Positions 46,667 through 56,600 of a stretch of DNA of 64,000 nt are shown one piece after another. The notes beneath the pieces were generated by a model, which saw only the letters and a list, made by a program, of their open reading frames with translations, was not told the origin of the DNA and did not search any database. The first letter of the stretch is position 1, and each line of letters begins with the position of its first letter. Both the position numbers and the translations under genes were made by a program. This DNA comes from Pseudaquabacterium terrae (GTDB taxonomy: Bacteria > Pseudomonadota > Gammaproteobacteria > Burkholderiales > Burkholderiaceae_C): contig NZ_JABRWJ010000001.1 of assembly GCF_013266755.1 (NCBI RefSeq), positions 992,001 through 1,056,000 on the forward strand, in the 5' to 3' direction.

Positions 46667-48034
46667 ATGACGCTCTCGACCCTCACCGCCTTGTCGCCGC
46701 TGGACGGCCGCTATTCCAGCCGCATGACGGCGCTGCGGCCGCTGATGTCGGAGTTCGGGCTGATGCACCGGCGCGTGCAGGTCGAGGTCGAATGGTTCAT
46801 CGCGCTGACCGATGCCGGCTTCGGCGAGCTGAAATCCCTGGGCGAGGTGTCGCGCGGCTACCTGCGCTCGCTGGTGCTGCGCTTCTGCGAGAACGACGCC
46901 AAGGCGATCAAGGACATCGAGAAGACCACCAACCACGACGTCAAGGCGGTCGAGTACTGGCTGAAAGCGCGCTTCAAGGGCCACGCCGACCTGGAAGCGG
47001 CGGCCGAGTTCGTGCACTTCGCCTGCACCAGCGAGGACATCAACAACACCAGCCATGCGCTGATGCTGAAGGCCGCGCGCGAGCAGGTGCTGCTGCCGGC
47101 GCTCGACGGCGTGGTCGACCGGCTGCGCACGATGGCGCACACGCTGGCCGAGCTGCCGATGTTGAGCCGCACGCACGGCCAGACGGCCAGCCCGACCACC
47201 GTCGGCAAGGAGATCGCCAACGTCGTCGCGCGGCTGCAGCGCGCGCGCGAGCGCATCGCGCAGGTGCCGCTGCTGGCGAAGATGAACGGCGCTGTCGGCA
47301 ACTACAACGCGCACCTGGCCGCGTACCCCGAGTTCGACTGGGAGGCCTTCAGCCGCAAGGTCGTCGAGCAGCGCCTCGGGCTGGCCTTCAACCCCTACAC
47401 GATCCAGATCGAGCCGCACGACTACATGGCCGAGCTGTTCGATGCGATGACCCGCTGCAACACGATCCTGATCGACTGGTCGCGCGACGTCTGGGGCTAC
47501 ATCTCGCTCGGCTATTTCAAGCAGCGGCTGAAGGAAGGCGAGGTCGGCTCGTCGACGATGCCGCACAAGGTCAACCCGATCGACTTCGAGAACGCCGAGG
47601 GCAATTTCGGCCTCGCCAATGCGCTGCTGGCGCACCTGGCGCAGAAGCTGCCGATCAGCCGCTGGCAGCGCGACCTGACCGATTCGACCGTGCTGCGCAA
47701 CATGGGCAGCGCGCTCGGTTATGCGCTGCTGGGCCTCGATTCGCTGACGCGCGGCCTGGACAAGCTCGAAGTGCACCGCGAGGCGCTGGCCGACGATCTG
47801 GACGGCGCGTGGGAAGTGATGGCCGAAGCCATCCAGACCGTGATGCGCCGCCACGGCCTGCCCGAGCCCTACGAGCAGCTGAAGAAGTTCACCCGCGGCC
47901 AGCCGATGACGCAGGCACTGATGCAGGGCTTCATCGCCGGCCTCGCGCTGCCTGACGCCGAAAAGGAGCGGCTGCTGAAGATGACGCCGGCGGGCTACAC
48001 CGGCGCCGCGGCGTCCCTGGCGAAGCGGGTGTAG
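46667..48034 (+). CDS. purB: Adenylosuccinate lyase
   Basis: A 455-residue fumarase/aspartase-superfamily enzyme. TALSPLDGRYSSRMTALRPLMSEFGLMHRRV opens the protein. CTSEDINNTSHALML and LSRTHGQTASPTTVGKE carry catalytic histidines, and GSSTMPHKVNPIDFENAEGN is the superfamily signature loop. It converts SAICAR to AICAR and adenylosuccinate to AMP in purine synthesis. Length and motifs match the E. coli-type PurB. A candidate -10 box lies upstream. The 183-base region after its stop belongs to the PEP-CTERM gene promoter. Confidence 0.97.
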   Translation: MTLSTLTALSPLDGRYSSRMTALRPLMSEFGLMHRRVQVEVEWFIALTDAGFGELKSLGEVSRGYLRSLVLRFCENDAKAIKDIEKTTNHDVKAVEYWLKARFKGHADLEAAAEFVHFACTSEDINNTSHALMLKAAREQVLLPALDGVVDRLRTMAHTLAELPMLSRTHGQTASPTTVGKEIANVVARLQRARERIAQVPLLAKMNGAVGNYNAHLAAYPEFDWEAFSRKVVEQRLGLAFNPYTIQIEPHDYMAELFDAMTRCNTILIDWSRDVWGYISLGYFKQRLKEGEVGSSTMPHKVNPIDFENAEGNFGLANALLAHLAQKLPISRWQRDLTDSTVLRNMGSALGYALLGLDSLTRGLDKLEVHREALADDLDGAWEVMAEAIQTVMRRHGLPEPYEQLKKFTRGQPMTQALMQGFIAGLALPDAEKERLLKMTPAGYTGAAASLAKRV

Positions 48035-48091
48035 GGCGACCCCGTTCGCCGCGCCGGCCCTCTCGGCTGGCAGGGGCCAACGCGTCCGTGC

Positions 48092-48177
48092 TGTCGGACA
48101 TGTTTACATCACGCAATAGCAGAAGCTCGAATTCACTGACAGATCAATGACTTAGCGTTGCTGGCACCAAACCTGCT
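48092..48177 (+). promoter_or_regulatory. Sigma-54-type promoter and possible activator site of the PEP-CTERM gene
   Basis: CTGGCACCAAACCTGCT (48161-48177) has the invariant GG-N10-GC spacing of sigma-54 promoters (GG 48163-48164, GC 48175-48176). It differs from the 17-base consensus at two defined positions. The predicted transcript would start about 30 bases before the ATG at 48218. About 65 bases upstream, TGTC-G-GACA (48092-48100) is a perfect palindrome suitable for an enhancer-binding activator. Confidence 0.65.
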
Positions 48178-48217
48178 CTCGAGGCCGGTCGCCCGGATGG
48201 GTATGTGGGAGAACGTG

Positions 48218-48760
48218 ATGCTGTCGAAAAAGATCCTGGCGCTGGCGGCCCTTGCCGCCATCGCGCAATCCGCTCAAGCGGACATCGTCTGGAACTGGTC
48301 CTTCGCAGGGGAAACCGGCCAGTTCGTGACCGACGGTACCGGTGGTGGCGCCGGCACCTACAACGTGATCGACTTCTCGGTCACCTCCAGCGCCGTGGGC
48401 GGCACGCTCGGCAGCCTGCTCGGCGGCCAGTACACCGACGGCCAGTTCGTGACCGACATGCCGTACTCGTTCGTGTACAACGGCTCGGCCGTCACGCAGT
48501 GGCTGCACAGCGGCGCCAACAGCTTCGACTGGCTGACCTTCGACAGCCCGACGTCGTCGATCTCGTACTTCTTCGGCTGGGACTCCGGCAACCTCAACGA
48601 CCCGACCAAGGCTGCCTGGTGGACCGGCAACGCCGCCGGCCAGCATGGCGCCGCGACGGTGACCGTGACGGTCGCGAACGCCGTGCCGGAGCCGACGCCG
48701 CTGGCCCTGCTGGCGCTCGGACTCGCCGGGCTCGCGCTGCAGGCGCGTCGCCGCACCTGA
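48218..48760 (+). CDS. PEP-CTERM sorted exported protein
   Basis: A 180-residue protein with a signal peptide ([21 protein letters not shown]). The mature domain is rich in Gly, Thr, Ser and aromatics. The C-terminal PEP-CTERM tag has [10 protein letters not shown], a hydrophobic helix and a terminal basic cluster (QARRRT). Exosortase cleaves such tags during export and surface display, often linked with exopolysaccharide. No exosortase gene is in the window. ATG at 48218 is chosen because it gives a clean signal peptide and has GGGAG upstream; Met at 48203 is an alternative. The sigma-54-type promoter agrees with PrsK/PrsR-type control known for PEP-CTERM genes. Confidence 0.87.
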   Translation: MLSKKILALAALAAIAQSAQADIVWNWSFAGETGQFVTDGTGGGAGTYNVIDFSVTSSAVGGTLGSLLGGQYTDGQFVTDMPYSFVYNGSAVTQWLHSGANSFDWLTFDSPTSSISYFFGWDSGNLNDPTKAAWWTGNAAGQHGAATVTVTVANAVPEPTPLALLALGLAGLALQARRRT

Positions 48761-48767
48761 GCCTGTC

Positions 48768-49277
48768 TCAGGCGCCTGCCGGCCAGCCGAACAGGCAGCT
48801 CTCGCCGAACTCGTTGTGCACGCGGCCCTCGGGCCGCAGGCCGATCGACTCGAGCACTCGCGCCGACGCCGCGTTCTCCGGCGCGATCGTCGCCAGCACG
48901 CGCGGCAGTCGCAGCACCTCGCGCGCGTGGTGCAGGCAGGCGGCGGCAGCCTCGCGCGCGTAGCCGCTGCCGCGCCAGGCCGGCAGCAGCGCATAGCCGA
49001 TGTCCGGTGCCGGCAGCGACTCGCGCTGCGTCAGGCCGCACATGCCGATCAGCAGGCCGTCGCTGAGCCGCTCGACGGCCCAGAAGCCGTAGCCCAGGCG
49101 CTCGTAGTTCTCGACCAGCTTGTCGCGGATGTAGATGCGCGCGTCCTCGGTGCTGCGGATGCCGCGGTCGCCGATGTTGGCGATCCACGCCGGGTCGGTG
49201 AGCAAAGCGTGGATGAAGGCGGCATCGTTCTCGTCGAACTCGCGCAGGCGCAGTCGGGCGGTGGTCAATATCTCCAT
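48768..49277 (-). CDS. GNAT-family N-acetyltransferase (RimJ/RimL-like)
   Basis: A 169-residue acetyltransferase. [23 protein letters not shown] is the typical RimJ/RimL start. [28 protein letters not shown] holds the acetyl-CoA-binding R-x-x-G-x-A region, and [17 protein letters not shown] is a late signature. The substrate is unknown (protein N-terminus or small amine). It converges on the PEP-CTERM gene and diverges from pyrF. Confidence 0.88.
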   Translation of the reverse strand: MEILTTARLRLREFDENDAAFIHALLTDPAWIANIGDRGIRSTEDARIYIRDKLVENYERLGYGFWAVERLSDGLLIGMCGLTQRESLPAPDIGYALLPAWRGSGYAREAAAACLHHAREVLRLPRVLATIAPENAASARVLESIGLRPEGRVHNEFGESCLFGWPAGA

Positions 49278-49340
49278 GACCGCGCATTTTCACGGCGCGG
49301 GACAATCGGCGTCCCGCCGCCACCGCATGCCCCGCCGCCG

Positions 49341-50171
49341 ATGAAATTCACCGCCGCCCTCGCCGCCGCCGAACGCCGCCACGATTCGATGCTCTGTGTC
49401 GGGCTCGACCCCGAACCCGCGAAGTTCCCCGGCGCCTGGAAGGGCGACGCCGACCGCATCCACGACTTCTGCGCCGCCATCGTCGATGCCACCAAGGACC
49501 TGGTGAGCGCCTTCAAGCCGCAGATCGCCTACTTCGCGGCGCAGCGCGCGGAGGACCAGCTCGAGCGGCTGATGGCGCACATCCGCCGCGTCGCGCCCGA
49601 CGTGCCGGTGATCCTCGACGCCAAGCGCGGCGACATCGGCTCCACCGCCGCGCAGTACGCGCGTGAAGCCTTCGAGCGCTACCAGGCCGACGCGGTGACG
49701 CTGTCGCCGTTGATGGGCTTCGATTCGATCGAGCCCTGGCTGCGCTACGACGGCAAGGGCCTGATCCTGCTGTGCCGCACCTCCAACCCGGGCGGCAGCG
49801 ACCTGCAGGCGCAGAAGCTCGCCGACGGCACGCCGCTGTTCGAGCACATCGCGCAGCTCGCCGCCGGGCCGTGGAACCGCAACGGCCAGCTCGGGCTGGT
49901 GGTCGGCGCGACCTATCCCGAGGAAATCGCCCGCGTGCGCGAGATCGCGCCGACGCTGCCGCTGCTGATCCCCGGCGTGGGTGCGCAAGGCGGCGATGCG
50001 GCGGCCACGGTGCGCGCCGGCTGGCGCGGCGATGCCGGCGGCACGACCAGCGGGCCGATCATCGTCAACTCGTCGCGCGCGATCCTCTACGCCTCGTCGG
50101 GCGCCGACTTCGCCAGCGCCGCCCGCGCCGCGGCCCAGGCCACGCGCCGGCAGCTGGCCGCCGCCCGCTGA
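49341..50171 (+). CDS. pyrF: Orotidine-5'-phosphate decarboxylase
   Basis: A 276-residue OMP decarboxylase of the longer (type 2) subfamily. [13 protein letters not shown] opens the barrel, [15 protein letters not shown] carries the catalytic D-x-K-x-x-D, and [12 protein letters not shown] plus [10 protein letters not shown] form the phosphate-binding end. It makes UMP in pyrimidine synthesis. The ATG at 49341 is supported by homology. It converges on the hybrid kinase gene with a 4-base gap. Confidence 0.96.
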   Translation: MKFTAALAAAERRHDSMLCVGLDPEPAKFPGAWKGDADRIHDFCAAIVDATKDLVSAFKPQIAYFAAQRAEDQLERLMAHIRRVAPDVPVILDAKRGDIGSTAAQYAREAFERYQADAVTLSPLMGFDSIEPWLRYDGKGLILLCRTSNPGGSDLQAQKLADGTPLFEHIAQLAAGPWNRNGQLGLVVGATYPEEIARVREIAPTLPLLIPGVGAQGGDAAATVRAGWRGDAGGTTSGPIIVNSSRAILYASSGADFASAARAAAQATRRQLAAAR

Positions 50172-50175
50172 GCCC

Positions 50176-52569
50176 CTAGCGGCGCGAGCGCCGCACCCAC
50201 TCGATCCCGAGCAGCTCGCCGACGTGCCGCAGCAGCACGTCGAAATCGATCGGCTTGGCGACGAAGGCGCTGGCACCGTTGGCCAGGCTCGCCGCCTGGT
50301 CGGCGAGGCTGGCGCTGGCCGACACGGCGATGATCGGCAGCGTCGCGAAGCCGGGCGTCGCGCGCAGTTCCCGCGTCGCCTCCTGCCCGCTCGTGCCGGC
50401 CATCACGTTGTCCATCAGGATCAGGTCGGGCCGCTGCGCCAGCGCGCGCTCGATGCCGGCGCGGCCATCGGCCGCCTCGTCGGTGTCGAAGCCCAGCCCC
50501 TGCAGCAGCTCGACCACCAGCGCGCGGTTCTCGACCACGTCGTCGATCACCAGCACGCGGCGGCGCTCGCCGCTGTAGGCCACGGTGACGAGCTGCGGTG
50601 CCTCGGCGCCCGCACCGCCGCCGGCGATCGGCAGCGACAGCTCGAACCAGAACCGGCTGCCGCCGTCCTCCGCATCGGCGCCCGCCAGCCGGCTGTGAAC
50701 ACGCAGCTCGTCGCCCATCAGTCGCACCAGCTGGCGGCTGATCGCCAGCCCGAGCCCGGTGCCGCCTTCGCGCTGCTGCATGTCGCCGACCTGCTCGAAG
50801 GGCAGGAAGATCGCGTCCAGGTGCTGCTCGGCGATGCCCGGGCCGGTGTCGCTGACCTCGAAGCGCAGCCGCGCGCGGCCGGGCAGGTCGGGCCCGTGCT
50901 GCACGCGCAGCGCGACCTCGCCGCGGGCGGTGAACTTGACCGCGTTGCCGAGCAGGTTCAGCAGCACCTGCCGCAGCCGCTTGTCGTCGACCTCGACCGC
51001 CCGCGGCAGCCCGGGCGCGGCGTCGAAGACGAAGCGCAGGCCCTTCTCCTCGGCCTTCACGCGCACCGCGTCGACGACCTCGGCCAGGCACGGCACCAGC
51101 TCGACCGCGCTGGCGTGCAGCTCGAGGCGCCCGGCCTCGACCCGCGACAGGTCGAGGATGTCGTTGATCAGCCGCAGCAGGTGCTCGCCGCTGCTGCGGA
51201 TGATGCGCAGGTGCGCGGCCTCGCGGCTGCCGACGGATGCCGCCAGCTGCATCAGCTGCGTGAAGCCGAGCACGCCGTTCAGCGGCGTGCGCAGCTCGTG
51301 GCTCATGCGGGCGAGGAAGTCGCTCTTGGCGCGGTTGGCGACCTCGGCGCGCTCCTTGGCCGCGGTCAGCTCGGCGGTGCGCTCGTGCACCAGCTCCTCG
51401 AGGTGGTCGCGGTGGCGCACCAGCTCGGCCTCGTCGTGCTTGCGCTGCGAGATGTCGCTGGCGAAGGTCTCGATGTACAGCGGCTGGCCGTGCTCGTCGC
51501 GCACCAGCCGCGCGTTCATCAGCACCCACAGCGTGCTGCCGTCGCGGCGCCGCAGCTGCACCTCGCGGCCGGCGATGGTGCCCTGCGTCAGCAGCCGCTC
51601 CAGCACCGCCGCACGCTCCTGCGGATCGACATAGAGCTGGTGCTTCACGTCGTGCACCGAGGCCAGCAGCTCGTCCACCGAGGCGTAGCCGAGCATCTGC
51701 GCGGACGCCGGGTTGGCGCTGAGCACGCGCCCTTCGAGCGAGACGCGCGAGATGCCCTCGAGCGCCCCTTCGACGATGCCGCGGTGCTGCGCCTCGCTGC
51801 CGCGCAGCTGCTCGGTGAGCGCGCTGTTGTCGGCGACCGAGCGGCGCAGCTTGGCGGTCATCTCGTTGAGCTTGGCGGCCAGCTGGTGCAGCTCGTGGCG
51901 GCCGCGATCCTTCAGCTCGAAGACCTTGTCGCCGAGGTTGTCGATGTTCAGCCCGCCGACGAACTCGCTCAGCTGGCGCAGCGGCTTGCCGAGCCAGCGC
52001 TGCACGACGAACAGGAAGATGAACCACAGCGCCGCCGTCTTGATGACCGAGTTGACGAGGATCAGGAAGAAGCCGTACTTGACCTGGTCGAGCACGACCT
52101 GCTGGCTCGAATACACGGTCCAGCGGCCGATCGGATGCTGGCGGCCGTTCTCGTCGACGTAGACCACCGCGAAGGTGCGGCTGAACATCTCGCCGAACAG
52201 GCCGCCGCGCGGATCGGCCGGCTGCAAGCCGCCGCCGGGTCCGGCGCGCAGCTGGCGACCCTGCGCATCGAGCACCATCCCGGCGGCCTCGATCACCGTG
52301 CCCTGCAGGTCCTCGACCTTCACGCCCATCACGATCGGCAGCTCGCGCATGCCCGACAGCAGCCCGCGCAGCACGTCGTAGTTGAAGCGCCACATCGCGT
52401 CGGTGATGCCGGGGCCGAAGGTCTGCTGCAGGCTCTCGATCTCCTGCAGCAGGCGCTGCTCGGTGTGGCGGTATTCGGCGGTGAGCTGCACCGCGGTCAC
52501 GATCACCGTGACCACGAAGTAGGCGCCGAAGATGATGCGCAGCAGCCGGGCGGCGATGGAGTCGATCAC
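50176..52569 (-). CDS. Hybrid sensor histidine kinase with receiver domain
   Basis: A 797-residue membrane kinase with TM1 at about 10-30, a periplasmic region, TM2 at about 165-190, a HAMP-like linker, a PAS domain (about 260-380), HisKA with His424 (FLARMSHELRTPLNG), HATPase (NLLGNAVKF, DTGPGIA, GTGLGLAISR) and a C-terminal receiver (Asp720 in LILMDNVMAG). Its GTG start overlaps the stop of the upstream binding-protein gene (GTGA). The pair therefore likely acts as one sensing unit, with the binding protein presenting a ligand to the kinase. No output-domain regulator is adjacent. Confidence 0.9.
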   Translation of the reverse strand: MIDSIAARLLRIIFGAYFVVTVIVTAVQLTAEYRHTEQRLLQEIESLQQTFGPGITDAMWRFNYDVLRGLLSGMRELPIVMGVKVEDLQGTVIEAAGMVLDAQGRQLRAGPGGGLQPADPRGGLFGEMFSRTFAVVYVDENGRQHPIGRWTVYSSQQVVLDQVKYGFFLILVNSVIKTAALWFIFLFVVQRWLGKPLRQLSEFVGGLNIDNLGDKVFELKDRGRHELHQLAAKLNEMTAKLRRSVADNSALTEQLRGSEAQHRGIVEGALEGISRVSLEGRVLSANPASAQMLGYASVDELLASVHDVKHQLYVDPQERAAVLERLLTQGTIAGREVQLRRRDGSTLWVLMNARLVRDEHGQPLYIETFASDISQRKHDEAELVRHRDHLEELVHERTAELTAAKERAEVANRAKSDFLARMSHELRTPLNGVLGFTQLMQLAASVGSREAAHLRIIRSSGEHLLRLINDILDLSRVEAGRLELHASAVELVPCLAEVVDAVRVKAEEKGLRFVFDAAPGLPRAVEVDDKRLRQVLLNLLGNAVKFTARGEVALRVQHGPDLPGRARLRFEVSDTGPGIAEQHLDAIFLPFEQVGDMQQREGGTGLGLAISRQLVRLMGDELRVHSRLAGADAEDGGSRFWFELSLPIAGGGAGAEAPQLVTVAYSGERRRVLVIDDVVENRALVVELLQGLGFDTDEAADGRAGIERALAQRPDLILMDNVMAGTSGQEATRELRATPGFATLPIIAVSASASLADQAASLANGASAFVAKPIDFDVLLRHVGELLGIEWVRRSRR

Positions 52570-53420
52570 TGCTCCGGCTTCACCAGGATTGCGTCGTAGA
52601 GCCTGCGGATCTGGCGCACGCCGTCGGCATCCGACCACTGCTCGACCGCCTGCCGGTAGCGCGGCGTCGCTCGCTCGGCGCGCAACACGGCGTCGATCTC
52701 GCCGATGACGCGCGCGCCCCACTCGTTCTTCGCGCACAGCACATGGGTCGTGATGTGGTTGGACATCTCCTTGAACGGCAGACCCACCAGCTCGTCGCCG
52801 CCCAGGCGCTTGCCGAAGTAGGCGGCGCGGATCGGCAGCTCGATGACGTAATCGAGCCGATCGGCCAGCAGCATCTTCAGCCCGTCGACATAGTCGGAGT
52901 GCACCTGCGCCGGCGGATGCTTCTGCAGCAGCCCGTCGATCACCGGGCTGTAGGCGCGCCCGCGCACGACGCCGGTGCGCAGTGCCGGATTGGCCAGCAG
53001 CCGCTCCAGCGACAGCTCGCCCAGCGCCTCGAACTCCGCGCGCCGCGGCTTGCGCACCACCAGCTGCGGCGGCAGCCAGAACGACGCCGGCAGCGAGAAG
53101 GTCGCGAAGGTCTCGCGCTCGGCCGTCTTGACGAAGCCGGTGGCGCACCAGCGGTTGCCGGAGCGGATCTCGTTCATCACGCGCGGGATCGGCGCCTGCA
53201 CCTCTTCGTGGTCGTACTGCGTCAGGCGTTCCTTCAGCAGCTGGCGGATGCGGTCCTCGATGCCCTGGTTGCGGTCGGCCCCGGTGGGCATCGAGCCCGG
53301 CGCGTTGTCGATCCAGCCCCAGGTGATGACGTCGCGGGCCTGCACCGCGCCGCTGCCGGCAACACCGGCCAACGCCAGCACGCAAACCGGCACCAGCCGT
53401 GCCAAACGAGTTCGAGTCAT
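52566..53420 (-). CDS. Periplasmic solute-binding-like protein coupled to hybrid kinase
   Basis: A 284-residue exported protein with a signal peptide (about 1-29, GSGAVQA). The fold resembles family 3 extracellular solute-binding proteins (DVITWGWIDNAPGSM, GNRWCATGFVKTAERETFATFS, VIELPIRAAYFGKRLGG). No transporter genes are nearby. Coupled translation with the hybrid kinase suggests a dedicated sensory role. ATG at 53420 is preferred over GTG at 53426. Upstream lies a 275-base divergent region shared with a second hybrid kinase; apart from GC-rich hairpins, I see nothing definite in it. Confidence 0.8.
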   Translation of the reverse strand: MTRTRLARLVPVCVLALAGVAGSGAVQARDVITWGWIDNAPGSMPTGADRNQGIEDRIRQLLKERLTQYDHEEVQAPIPRVMNEIRSGNRWCATGFVKTAERETFATFSLPASFWLPPQLVVRKPRRAEFEALGELSLERLLANPALRTGVVRGRAYSPVIDGLLQKHPPAQVHSDYVDGLKMLLADRLDYVIELPIRAAYFGKRLGGDELVGLPFKEMSNHITTHVLCAKNEWGARVIGEIDAVLRAERATPRYRQAVEQWSDADGVRQIRRLYDAILVKPEQ

Positions 53421-53695
53421 GGACACACCTCGCCGCTTCGTCGCTGCCCGTCCGGTCTCCGGGACCGCTGGGCAAGACGCAAGTGCCGGTCTTGTGGCGG
53501 CCGGTCGGTTGCTCCCCCTGGCAGGGCTGCGCGCCGTTACGCCGTCCTGGACTGCGGCAAATCGTAGTCTCGCACCCGGTGAGCCGCAAGCCGGCGCCGG
53601 GCCGGCCCCCCCGGGAACGCAGACCGGCGAAACCCGGGCAGCCAGCCTGTGTCATCCCTGCGACACTGCGCGCCGCGACTACGAGAAGTTCACGC

Positions 53696-56600
53696 GTGCC
53701 GCCAGAGACATCCCCCCACCTGGCCTTGCGGGGCGCGATCCTGCGGGCCTTCTTCATCGCCGCCGCCGCGGCCGCCACGGTCGGCTTCCTGAGCCACCTG
53801 CTGCGCTCGGACGCGCTGAGCGCCCCCGCCGGCCTGCTCGCCGGCGGCTATGCCGTGCTGGCACTGGGCAGCATGGCGGCGACGCGGCTGTCGCAGCCAC
53901 AGGCGCAGCGCGCGCTGCTGCCGGTGGCGCTCGGCGCGCTGGTCGTCGTCGGCTCGGCGTCGCTGGCCACCGGTCTCGGGCTGCAGTCGCCCGGCCTCGC
54001 CTTCTTCGGCCTGCTCGCGTGCCTGGTCTGCGCCGTCGCCGACGAGCGGCAGGGACCGATGACCGCCGCCGGCGCAGCCGCCGTCGTGGGGGTGCTGACG
54101 GCGGCCGAGTGGAGCGGCTTCCTGCCGCCGGCCCCGGACGGCCAGCCGCCGCTCGCCGTGCGCACGGGGGTGCAGCTGGCGGCGGTGGCCATCGGCGCCG
54201 GTGCCGGCCAGATGATCCGCCGCCTGGTGCAGGCCCATGGCCACGATGCCGGCGAGCGCGAGCGGCGCTTTCGCGGCCTGCTCGGCATCGCCGCGTCGGC
54301 CTACTGGGAAACCGACGCGCAGCTGCGCATGGCGCATGTCTCGCAGCGCGATGCGCACGGCCAGTTCGTCGCGCTGCGCGCGCTGCCGCGGCGGCCGGCC
54401 TGGGGCCTGCCGGAGCTGCAGTTCGACGACGAGCTGCTCGACACGCTGCGCGCCGACATGGAAGCGCGCGAGGTGTTCCGCGACGTCGCCGTCGCCTGGC
54501 AGCTGCCGGGCGGCGACCTGCGCCACTTCCTGGTCAGCGGCGAGCCGCGCCTGGATGCCGAGGGCCGCTTCATCGGCTACTGGGGCGCCGCGCGCGACAT
54601 CACCGCCGAACGCCGCGCGCGCGAGGCGCTGCGGGCCACCGAGCTGCGCTACGAGGAGCTGTTCCGCCGCACGCCGTCGCCGCTGGTGCTGCACCGGCAG
54701 GGTGTCGTGCTCGATGCGAACGCCGCCGCCGCGGCGCTGTTCGGCTTCGACGCGGCGCGCTCGATGCTCGGCTTCGACCTGACGACGATGCATCCGCCGG
54801 GCGACGGCGCGCTGCGCGCGCGCGAGCGCTTCAGCTGCATCACGCGGCTGGCGCCGGGCGAGGCGCTGCCGCCTTTCGACGACGAGATCGTCACCCGCAC
54901 CGGCATGACGCTGCAGGTCACCGAGACCGCCGTGCGCGCCGATGCCGACGGCGCGCCGGCGACGCTGTCGATCTACGTCGACGAGACCTCGCAGAACGCG
55001 GCCGAGCGCGCACTGCGGCGCTCGCAGGCGCTGCTGTCGCAGGTGGTGTCGATGAGCCCGGACGTCATCACGCTGACCGACCTGCAGACCGGCCGCTACG
55101 AGATGGTCAACGCCAGCTTCGAGCGGCTGACCGGCTACGCCGACGGCGAGGTGATCGGCCGCAGCGCGCTGGAGATCGGCATCTGGCGCTCGGCCGAGGA
55201 CCGCCAGCGGCTGATGCAGGCGCTGACGCAGCAGGATGCGGTGCGCGACGTGCCGATCGATTTCGTCACCCGCGACGGCACGGTGGTGCCGCTGCTGGTC
55301 TCGGCGGCGCGCTTCGCGCGCGACGGCCGCGTCTACCTGGTGATCAATGCGCGCGATCTCACCGAGGCCACGCGCACGCGGCTGGAGCGCGAGGCGATCC
55401 TCGACAACGCGTCGGTCGGCATCGCCTTCACGCGCGAACGCCAGTTCGTGATGGTCAATCCGCACTTCGAGCAGATGTACGGCTGGCCGCCGGGCGAGCT
55501 GGTCGGCCAGCCCGGGCGCGTGGTCTGGCCCAGCGACGACGACTACAACGACCTCGGCCGCATCGTCGGCCCGCTGCTGCGGCGCGGCGAGCAGGTCGAG
55601 TTCGAGCGCCCATCGATGCGCCGCGACGGCAGCACCTTCACCGTGCGCATGCGGGCCAAGGCGATCGACCCCGACCGGCCGGGCGAGAACGGCACGATCT
55701 GGATCGCCGAGAACGTCACCGCACAGCGCCAGGCCGATGCCGCGCTGGCGCGTGCCCGTGACGAGGCCGAAGCGGCGAACCGCGCCAAGAGCGCGTTCCT
55801 CGCCAACACCAGCCACGAGATCCGCACGCCGCTGAACGGCCTGGTCGGGCTGGCGCGGCTGGCGCGCATGCCGGACGTCGAGCCGAGCCGCCTGCGCCAG
55901 TACCTGGAGCAGATCGGCGCCAGCGCCGAAACGCTGTCGGCGATCATCTCGGACATCCTCGACCTGTCGAAGATCGAGGCCGGCAAGCTCGACGTCGAGA
56001 GCAATCCCTTCGACCTGCTGGAGCTGCTGCACTCGCTGCAGCAGGCCTATTCAGCCCTGGCCGACAGCCGCGGGCTCGAGTTCACGGTCGAGATCGATTC
56101 CGCGCTGGCGCCGGTGGTGCGCGGCGACGCGTTGCGCGTGCGCCAGATCCTTGCCAACTTCCTGCACAACGCGCTGAAGTTCACCAACCACGGCGCGCTG
56201 CGCCTGGTCGTGCGCCGCCTGGTGCAGCGGCCGGCCGACGGCGACGAGGCGGACACGGCGCGCGACCACTCGCTCGACGACTGGGTGCGCTTCGAGGTCC
56301 ACGACACCGGGGTCGGCATCGATGCCGAGACGCAATCGCGCCTGTTCAAGCCCTTCACGCAGGCCGATGAATCGATCACCCGGCGCTTCGGCGGCACCGG
56401 GCTCGGGCTGTCGATCTGCCGCGAGCTGGCCGAGCTGATGGGCGGGCAGGTCGGCGTCGACAGCGGCCCGGGGCGCGGCAGCTGCTTCCATGCCGAGCTG
56501 CCGCTGCCGCCGGTCGACGAGCTGGCCGCCGCGTCGGCCCACGGCGCCTTCGAGCACGACCCGCTGCGTGGCGCGCGCGTGCTGCTGGTCGAGGACAACG

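Noticed and set aside
53460-53515. Sequence resembling part of a c-di-GMP-I riboswitch (GACGCAAG followed by GGCGGCCGG and GGTTGC) upstream of the multi-PAS kinase
   Set aside because: The stem carrying GCAAACC and GAAA is missing, and the same bases form a simple alternative hairpin (CAAGAC/GTCTTG). The match is too partial to call.
53399-53695. N-terminal extension of the multi-PAS kinase frame
   Set aside because: The encoded residues lack family similarity, are Pro/Arg-rich and overlap the signal-peptide coding region of the divergent binding protein.
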